From Butyrivibrio sp. (GTDB taxonomy: Bacteria; Bacillota; Clostridia; Lachnospirales; Lachnospiraceae): a DNA stretch of 11,685 nucleotides. The number at the start of each line of letters is the position of its first letter. Position 1 is the stretch's first letter. Positions 7,511 to 11,685 of this stretch are shown one piece after another. The notes beneath the pieces are model-generated. The model saw only the letters and a list, made by a program, of their open reading frames with translations. It did no database searches and was not told where the DNA came from. The position numbers were made by a program, and so were the translations under genes. The stretch spans positions 1 to 11,685 of the forward strand of contig JAILEJ010000495.1 in the NCBI GenBank assembly GCA_024688095.1, in the 5' to 3' direction.

Positions 7511-8971
7511 ATGAATATCGGATTACTCATTTCAGAGCTTGTAAGTGACAGAGAAAGAGATATATGCATTGGAGCAGATATTGCTGCAAGAGAAAAAAAT
7601 GTAAATCTCACAATATTACCGGGAAAATATATAATTACCGATGATAATGAAGATAATTTTGAAAAGTATGAATATCAGCATCAGGCAATTTTTGAATATA
7701 TAAATTCAGATTGTTTTGATGTACTTATAGTTGATATTGAAGAAATAGGAAAATACTCACCTATTCTGAAAAAAAATGCTTTTTTAAAATCATTTGAGAA
7801 AATACCTATTATCACAATAACAGGTTATGAAGAATATAATTTTGTACCTTGTGTTGATGAAGAGGATTTTAAACAGATAGGATATGAGTCTGTTTATGAT
7901 GCAGTATCTTTGATTGAATATGGAAAAATACCTTTACCAAGAGAACAAAGAAATTTTGAGTATGAAAATATAAATGAAAATGATGCACAGGAAGTAATAA
8001 CAAAGATAAGTCAGATACTAGCTGACAGAGAATACGATCCAAATGAAGCATACAGAAATATTTTAAAAAGAATGGGTAAAGCAGGAATCAAGAATTCAAT
8101 GATTCTTCTTTACACCGAATCTACTAAAAAAATTTTTAAAAGAAAATGGATAAAACCTGATAAGATAACTGTAAAAGCATCTGAAAAAGACGGAATAATA
8201 TTTTCTGATGAGAAAGAACTTATTATAGATACAGATTCAATTTTTAAATATATGAATAAAAATGAGAGAAAGACAGTTTTAGCAAGAGTTCTTTTTTACA
8301 AAGAAAAACAGCTTGGATTGTTTGTATCTGAAATGGTTCCTGTATATTTAAAAAAAGGTTTCACAGATCAGCTTTTAAATATTATAACCGGAGTACTAAG
8401 GATAATTTATCTAGAATATAATTTCCAAAAAGTAACAGAAGAATTACTTGTAGTACAAGAAGAACTTGAAAAGGACGATTCTGTTCTTGATCATATTGGT
8501 GAAAAAGATTATCTTACAGGTAAATTAAACAGAAGAGGTTTCTTTTCTGAAGCCTATGACCTTCTTAGGAGAAATTTCAAAGAAGGAAGCAGCGTAATAG
8601 TAGCATATATAGATATGGATTCTCTAAAAAATATAAATCAGCTTTTTGGTCATGATGAAGGAGATGTGGCAGTAAAGAAAGTTGCCGCCATACTTGAAGA
8701 TGTTTTTGGTAAAGATAGTATTGTTGGAAGAATCAGAGGAGATGAGTTCGCTGTAATACAGGTCAGAGAAGATGAAGGAATGGCAGAACAGTTCAAATTG
8801 AAAATGGTTGAACAAAATGCCAGACTTATGAATGCTTCAGCAAAATATCTTAATCATCTTCAGTTTTCTATATGTGAGTTTGACTATGATGAAAATTTAT
8901 CTCTTAGAGAAATGTTAAAAGAAACAGATGATAATCTGAAAAAGATGAAAAAGCTGGATTTTAACAAATAA
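7511..8971 (+). CDS. Cytoplasmic GGDEF protein, putative diguanylate cyclase with binding-protein-like and GAF-like sensor parts
   Basis: This 486-residue protein probably makes or senses cyclic di-GMP. The C-terminal GGDEF domain (about 331-486) starts with DYLTGKLNRRGF at 333, has metal and substrate residues Asp368, Asn376 and Asp385 spaced exactly as in PleD (327, 335, 344), and carries RGDEF (409-413) with Arg for the first Gly. The Asp and Glu of the signature are kept, so activity is plausible. There is no RxxD inhibitory site at the usual place. Residues 1-142 resemble the first half of a LacI-type or periplasmic-binding fold (GADIAAREKNVNLTILPG, FDVLIVD), although a receiver-like fold cannot be excluded. 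Residues about 155-300 look GAF-like, followed by a signalling helix. No signal peptide or membrane segment is seen. The ligand is unknown. Confidence 0.85.
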   Translation: MNIGLLISELVSDRERDICIGADIAAREKNVNLTILPGKYIITDDNEDNFEKYEYQHQAIFEYINSDCFDVLIVDIEEIGKYSPILKKNAFLKSFEKIPIITITGYEEYNFVPCVDEEDFKQIGYESVYDAVSLIEYGKIPLPREQRNFEYENINENDAQEVITKISQILADREYDPNEAYRNILKRMGKAGIKNSMILLYTESTKKIFKRKWIKPDKITVKASEKDGIIFSDEKELIIDTDSIFKYMNKNERKTVLARVLFYKEKQLGLFVSEMVPVYLKKGFTDQLLNIITGVLRIIYLEYNFQKVTEELLVVQEELEKDDSVLDHIGEKDYLTGKLNRRGFFSEAYDLLRRNFKEGSSVIVAYIDMDSLKNINQLFGHDEGDVAVKKVAAILEDVFGKDSIVGRIRGDEFAVIQVREDEGMAEQFKLKMVEQNARLMNASAKYLNHLQFSICEFDYDENLSLREMLKETDDNLKKMKKLDFNK

Positions 8972-9027
8972 AGAAGTAGCAAAATTAATTTAGATATTGA
9001 TAAAAATTAATATTTAAATAAAAAGTA
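8972..9027. other. A/T-rich spacer between the GGDEF gene and the trp promoter
   Basis: There is no gene here and no convincing terminator. The only pairing is between A/T-only segments near 8982-8989 and 9006-9015, too weak to call. Transcription of the GGDEF gene may therefore run into the trp leader. Confidence 0.5.
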
Positions 9028-9056
9028 TTGACTTTTTTTATAATAAAAATTATACT
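9028..9056 (+). promoter_or_regulatory. Sigma-A promoter of the trp operon
   Basis: A -35 element TTGACT (9028-9033) and a -10 element TATACT (9051-9056) are separated by 17 bases. RNA would start near 9063, about 20 bases before the T-box leader. The -10 element is overlapped by a 20-bp palindrome. Confidence 0.8.
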
Positions 9057-9072
9057 TTGTTACAACAAAGTA
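9053..9072. promoter_or_regulatory. 20-bp palindrome over the trp -10 element, candidate operator
   Basis: TACTTTGTTACAACAAAGTA is a perfect inverted repeat of 9-base arms (9053-9061 and 9064-9072) with a 2-base centre. It covers most of the -10 element and the expected start site, the classic place for a repressor operator. I do not recognise the cognate regulator; the sequence is not an evident CodY, Fur or E. coli TrpR site. Confidence 0.5.
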
Positions 9073-9082
9073 ATAAAGTAAT
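9067..9082 (+). repeat. Tandem AAAGTAAT repeat in the early trp leader
   Basis: AAAGTAAT occurs twice head to tail, and the first copy shares bases with the right arm of the palindrome. It may be slippage or part of the same regulatory site. Confidence 0.6.
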
Positions 9083-9084
9083 AA

Positions 9085-9348
9085 ACCGTTGATTGGGACG
9101 AGTAAATATTGGAATCAATTACAGAGAGCTATCGGTTGGTGCAAGATAGTATTGAAAAGATATTGAATGGACCCATGAGGGTGGCTTGAAATCGAAAGAG
9201 AGTAGATGCCAACGGGAGCCTTGTCCGTTATCATAAAGGTACATATGTTAGTATGTAAAAAGAGTGGATAGAAATTCTATCAATTTGGGTGGTACCGCAG
9301 AGCAAATATTTAGCCTTTGTCCCTAGTATAGGGGCAGAGGCTTTTTTT
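9085..9348 (+). ncRNA. T-box riboswitch leader, tryptophan-specific
   Basis: The leader senses the charging of tRNA and controls transcription of the genes after it. Stem I shows the GGGACGAGTAA segment (9095-9105), the AGAGAG bulge (9123-9128) and the distal GGTTGGTGCAA loop. The specifier loop carries GAATGGACC with the Trp codon UGG at 9168-9170. Small hairpins follow (9211-9229 and 9267-9281). The conserved T-box GGGTGGTACCGC is at 9287-9298, with the UGGU bulge (9290-9293) that would pair with the tRNA acceptor end; its last U would pair with A or wobble with G. GTCCCT (9319-9324) can pair with the GGG of the T-box as antiterminator or join the terminator. Uncharged tRNA-Trp should allow readthrough into trpD. 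Stem I ends are approximate. Confidence 0.95.
9312..9348 (+). terminator. Intrinsic terminator of the trp T-box
   Basis: The left arm (9312-9323, beginning AGCCTTTG) and the right arm (9331-9342, ending AGAGGCT) form a 12-bp stem with two G-U pairs and a 7-base loop. The arm is followed by seven T (9342-9348). This is the switchable terminator of the leader. Confidence 0.93.
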
Positions 9349-9401
9349 ATTATAAATGCTTTTTATCCAAAAGCTCTTTGCTCATACTTAAAAAACACAA
9401 C

Positions 9402-9407
9402 AGGAGG
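9402..9407 (+). promoter_or_regulatory. Consensus ribosome binding site of trpD
   Basis: AGGAGG lies 9 bases before the ATG at 9417. It rules out the in-frame ATG at 9378, which has no such site and would add 13 non-family residues. Confidence 0.9.
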
Positions 9408-9416
9408 AAATTGAAA

Positions 9417-10436
9417 ATGATCAAAGAAGCAATTGGAAAAGTAATTAAAGGACAGGATTTAACTTATGAAGAAGCAAGCCAGGTAATGGATGAGATTATG
9501 TCAGGTAATGCAACAGAATCTCAGATGGCTGCATTTCTTACAGCACTTAGATTAAAGGGTGAAACAGTTACTGAAATAACAGCTTGTGCAACAGTAATGA
9601 GAAAAAAAGGTGAAAAAATTGTTCCAAAGACAGATGTAATGGAAATTGTTGGAACAGGTGGAGACGAAGTTGGAACCTTTAATATTTCTACAACAGCAGC
9701 ATTTATAGTAGCAGGCGCCGGAATTCCTGTTGCAAAGCATGGAAACAGATCTGTATCAAGTAAATCCGGTGCAGCAGATGTACTTGAACATCTTGGAGTA
9801 AAGATAACAATAACTCCAGAGCAGGCAGAAGAAGTTCTTGAAAAAGTTGGAATCAGCTTCTTATTTGCTCAGACATATCATAAATCAATGAAATATGTAG
9901 GTCCTGTAAGAAGAGATATTGGAATCAGAACGATATTTAATATTCTTGGACCACTTACAAGCCCAGCTTCAGCAACAATGCAGCTTATGGGAGTATATGA
10001 CAGAAAGCTTGTTGAGCCACTTGCACAGGTTCTTTCAAATCTTGGAGTAAAGAGAGGATATGTAGTATGTGGAAGTGATGGACTTGATGAAATCACACTT
10101 ACAGGTCCAACTTATGTTTGCGAGATAAGAGATGGAAATCTTAGACCTTATGAATTTAATCCTGAAGAATTTGGATTTAAGCTTTGTAAACTTGAGGAAG
10201 TACTTGGAGGAACACCTGAAGATAATGCTCAGATTACAAGAGATATTCTTGAAGGAAAAGATGTTGGACCAAAGAGAGACGTTGCTATAATAAATGCAGC
10301 AGTTGCTATTTATCTTGGAAAAGATGATACCACACTGGAAGAAGCTGTAGAGCTTGCAAGAAATTCAATAACAAGTGGAAATGCAATGAAGAAATTACAA
10401 GAGTTTGTAGATACAACTAATTCTTATGGAGAGTAA
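9417..10436 (+). CDS. trpD: Anthranilate phosphoribosyltransferase
   Basis: TrpD joins anthranilate to phosphoribosyl pyrophosphate, the second committed step of tryptophan synthesis. The 339-residue protein has the usual length. It shows the PRPP-binding GTGGD (79-83), NIST (89-92) and KHGNRSVSSKSG (107-118) motifs, and the metal-binding Asp224-Glu225 pair. The N-terminal helical domain has the MSGNATESQMAAFLTALRLKG element. It is a single-domain TrpD with no TrpG glutaminase fused to it. It is the first gene after the T-box leader, 69 nt beyond the terminator T-tract and 5 nt before trpC, so its expression should follow tRNA-Trp charging. A source of anthranilate (TrpE/TrpG) is not encoded in the window. 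Confidence 0.97.
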   Translation: MIKEAIGKVIKGQDLTYEEASQVMDEIMSGNATESQMAAFLTALRLKGETVTEITACATVMRKKGEKIVPKTDVMEIVGTGGDEVGTFNISTTAAFIVAGAGIPVAKHGNRSVSSKSGAADVLEHLGVKITITPEQAEEVLEKVGISFLFAQTYHKSMKYVGPVRRDIGIRTIFNILGPLTSPASATMQLMGVYDRKLVEPLAQVLSNLGVKRGYVVCGSDGLDEITLTGPTYVCEIRDGNLRPYEFNPEEFGFKLCKLEEVLGGTPEDNAQITRDILEGKDVGPKRDVAIINAAVAIYLGKDDTTLEEAVELARNSITSGNAMKKLQEFVDTTNSYGE

Positions 10437-10441
10437 TTAAA

Positions 10442-11248
10442 ATGATATTAGATGACCTGGTAGCGGCAACAGAAAAGAGAATAGCAAAACAAAAGGAAAT
10501 CATATCTGATAATGAAATGAAAAAATTAGCATTGGAAATGAATGAAGCCCAGAAAAAAACTGGGTTTCAGGAATTCCAATTTGAAGAGGCTCTTAAACAA
10601 AAAGGTATAAGTTTTATATGTGAAATAAAAAAGGCATCACCTTCAAAAGGAGTTATAGCAGAAGATTTTCCTTATCTTGAAATTGCAAAAGAATATGAGA
10701 AGGCAGGTGCTTCTGCAATATCAGTACTTACAGAAACTGATTATTTTCTTGGAGATATAAAATATCTTAAGGAGATTCATGACAGCGGAGTAAAAACACC
10801 ATTACTTAGAAAAGATTTTACCATTGATGAATATATGATATATGAGGCAAAGGTAAATGGAGCAAGCTGTATACTTCTTATATGTGCAATACTTGATGAT
10901 GAAAAACTAAAAAAATATCTGGAGGTTTCAAGAAGTCTTGGACTCTCAGCAATAGTTGAAGCCCATGATGAAGAAGAGGTAAAAAGAGCAGTTAAAGCCG
11001 AAGCAAAGATAATAGGTGTAAATAACAGAAATCTTAAAGATTTTACTGTAGATATAAATAATAGTAAGAGACTTAGAAGACTTGTACCTGATGATATATT
11101 ATTTATTGCAGAGAGCGGAATAAAAACAGCTGATGATATAAAAAATCTGTATGATTCAGGTGTTGACGGAGTACTAATTGGTGAAACATTTATGAGATCA
11201 GCTAATAAAAAAGAGATGCTTGATGAATTAAAAAGAGGTGTAATATGA
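10442..11248 (+). CDS. trpC: Indole-3-glycerol phosphate synthase
   Basis: TrpC closes the indole ring of carboxyphenylaminodeoxyribulose phosphate with loss of CO2 and water. The 268-residue TIM-barrel protein keeps the known catalytic residues: Glu61 and Lys63 (CEIKKASPSKG), Lys124 (LLRKDFTIDEYMIYEA), Glu173 (IVEAHDEEE), Asn194 (IGVNNRNLKDF) and Ser225 (IAESGI). The phosphate-binding end GVDGVLIGETFMRS is present. It is a separate protein, not fused to TrpF as in E. coli. A GGAGAG ribosome site (10428-10433) overlaps the end of trpD, and the stop overlaps the trpF start (ATGA, 11245-11248), so translation of the three genes is likely coupled. Confidence 0.97.
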   Translation: MILDDLVAATEKRIAKQKEIISDNEMKKLALEMNEAQKKTGFQEFQFEEALKQKGISFICEIKKASPSKGVIAEDFPYLEIAKEYEKAGASAISVLTETDYFLGDIKYLKEIHDSGVKTPLLRKDFTIDEYMIYEAKVNGASCILLICAILDDEKLKKYLEVSRSLGLSAIVEAHDEEEVKRAVKAEAKIIGVNNRNLKDFTVDINNSKRLRRLVPDDILFIAESGIKTADDIKNLYDSGVDGVLIGETFMRSANKKEMLDELKRGVI

Positions 11249-11685
11249 CAAAAGTAAAAATCTGCGGAATTACAACTGAAGAAGATTGTGAGATTATGAA
11301 CTGTTTTAAACCTGATTATGTTGGATTCGTATTTGCTAATACGAGACATAAACTTGAAGATGATCAGGCAGCAAAGTTTAGAAATCTTATAAATAAAGAG
11401 ATTCCTACAGTTGGTGTATTTGTAGATGATGAAATTGAACATATAGCAAATCTGTATAATTCAGGAGTTATTAATATTATACAGCTTCATGGAAATGAAG
11501 ATGAAAAGTATATTAAAGAACTTAGAGAAGAAATTAAAAAAGAAAAAATTGAAGATAAGCATGAAATAGAAGATTTTGAAAATGATGTTCCAATTATAAA
11601 AGCAGCAAGAGTAAAAGATGGATCAGAAATAGAAGAGGTTGAAAAGCTTTCCTGTGATATGATGCTTCTTGATAATTATGACAAG
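11245..11685 (+). CDS. trpF: Phosphoribosylanthranilate isomerase, cut by window end
   Basis: TrpF converts phosphoribosylanthranilate to the aminodeoxyribulose phosphate used by TrpC. The first 147 codons are seen; the 3' part lies beyond the window. KICGIT has the catalytic Cys7, DYVGFVFANTRH is the usual strand 2 region with Arg34, IIQLHGNED (78-86) is diagnostic, and Asp143 in LLDNYDK matches the catalytic acid. A charged, lysine- and glutamate-rich stretch at about 98-114 lengthens the loop before the VPIIKA strand beyond many family members. The start overlaps the trpC stop by 4 nt. The remaining trp genes, probably trpB and trpA, would be expected to follow. Confidence 0.95.
   Translation, partial: MTKVKICGITTEEDCEIMNCFKPDYVGFVFANTRHKLEDDQAAKFRNLINKEIPTVGVFVDDEIEHIANLYNSGVINIIQLHGNEDEKYIKELREEIKKEKIEDKHEIEDFENDVPIIKAARVKDGSEIEEVEKLSCDMMLLDNYDK

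Noticed and set aside
8982..9015. Possible terminator after the GGDEF gene
   Set aside because: The pairing is made only of A-T pairs with a mismatch and no GC-rich stem or T-tract.
9378..9416. Extended trpD start at 9378
   Set aside because: The AGGAGG at 9402-9407 serves the ATG at 9417, and the extra residues are not part of known TrpD N-termini.
10777..11442. Minus-strand open frame of 221 codons opposite trpC and trpF
   Set aside because: It is antisense to two well-supported enzymes, has low-complexity Ser/Phe/Ile composition, and has no ribosome site or family motifs. It is a by-product of the codon use of the trp genes.

Overview
The window reads as chromosomal DNA from a low-GC Gram-positive bacterium, most likely a Clostridia member close to Lachnospiraceae. 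The grounds are strong A/T bias, AGA/ATA-rich codon use, a short Gram-positive type GyrB without the enterobacterial insertion, and a T-box leader. The family assignment is inference from sequence character, not a database match. Every gene I can support lies on the + strand.

Region 1 (1-346) holds no gene. It is very A/T-rich, has one perfect DnaA box (33-41) and several degenerate ones, and leads into a good sigma-A type promoter (222-250) for dnaN. It is probably the dnaA-dnaN intergenic region and part of the replication origin; dnaA itself would lie to the left and is not visible.

Region 2 (347-7446) is the conserved origin-proximal replication and topology cluster: dnaN (sliding clamp), yaaA (S4 RNA-binding protein), recF (gap repair ATPase), gyrB and gyrA (DNA gyrase). 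yaaA and recF overlap by 4 nt and the other gaps are short (10-48 nt), so the cluster is probably co-transcribed. The small gene remB/yaaB, which sits between recF and gyrB in Bacillus subtilis, is absent here.

Region 3 (7447-8971) starts with a strong 11-bp hairpin that has a poor U-tract, followed almost at once by a gene for a cytoplasmic GGDEF protein. Its N-terminal part resembles a fragment of a LacI/periplasmic-binding fold, its middle is GAF-like, and its signature is RGDEF.

Region 4 (8972-11685) is a tryptophan biosynthesis operon: a sigma-A promoter with a 20-bp palindrome over its -10 region, a complete T-box leader with a UGG (Trp) specifier and a terminator, then trpD, trpC and the first 147 codons of trpF, cut by the window end. 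These enzymes carry out the phosphoribosyl-transfer, isomerase and indole-glycerol-phosphate synthase steps. trpE and trpG, which would make anthranilate, are not between the leader and trpD.

Nothing here looks like a phage, insertion sequence, CRISPR array or defence system; most of the window is well-known core biology. The parts most worth a second look are the palindrome at the trp promoter, the trp operon that begins at trpD, the GGDEF protein and its odd expression context, and the glycine at a quinolone-contact position of GyrA.
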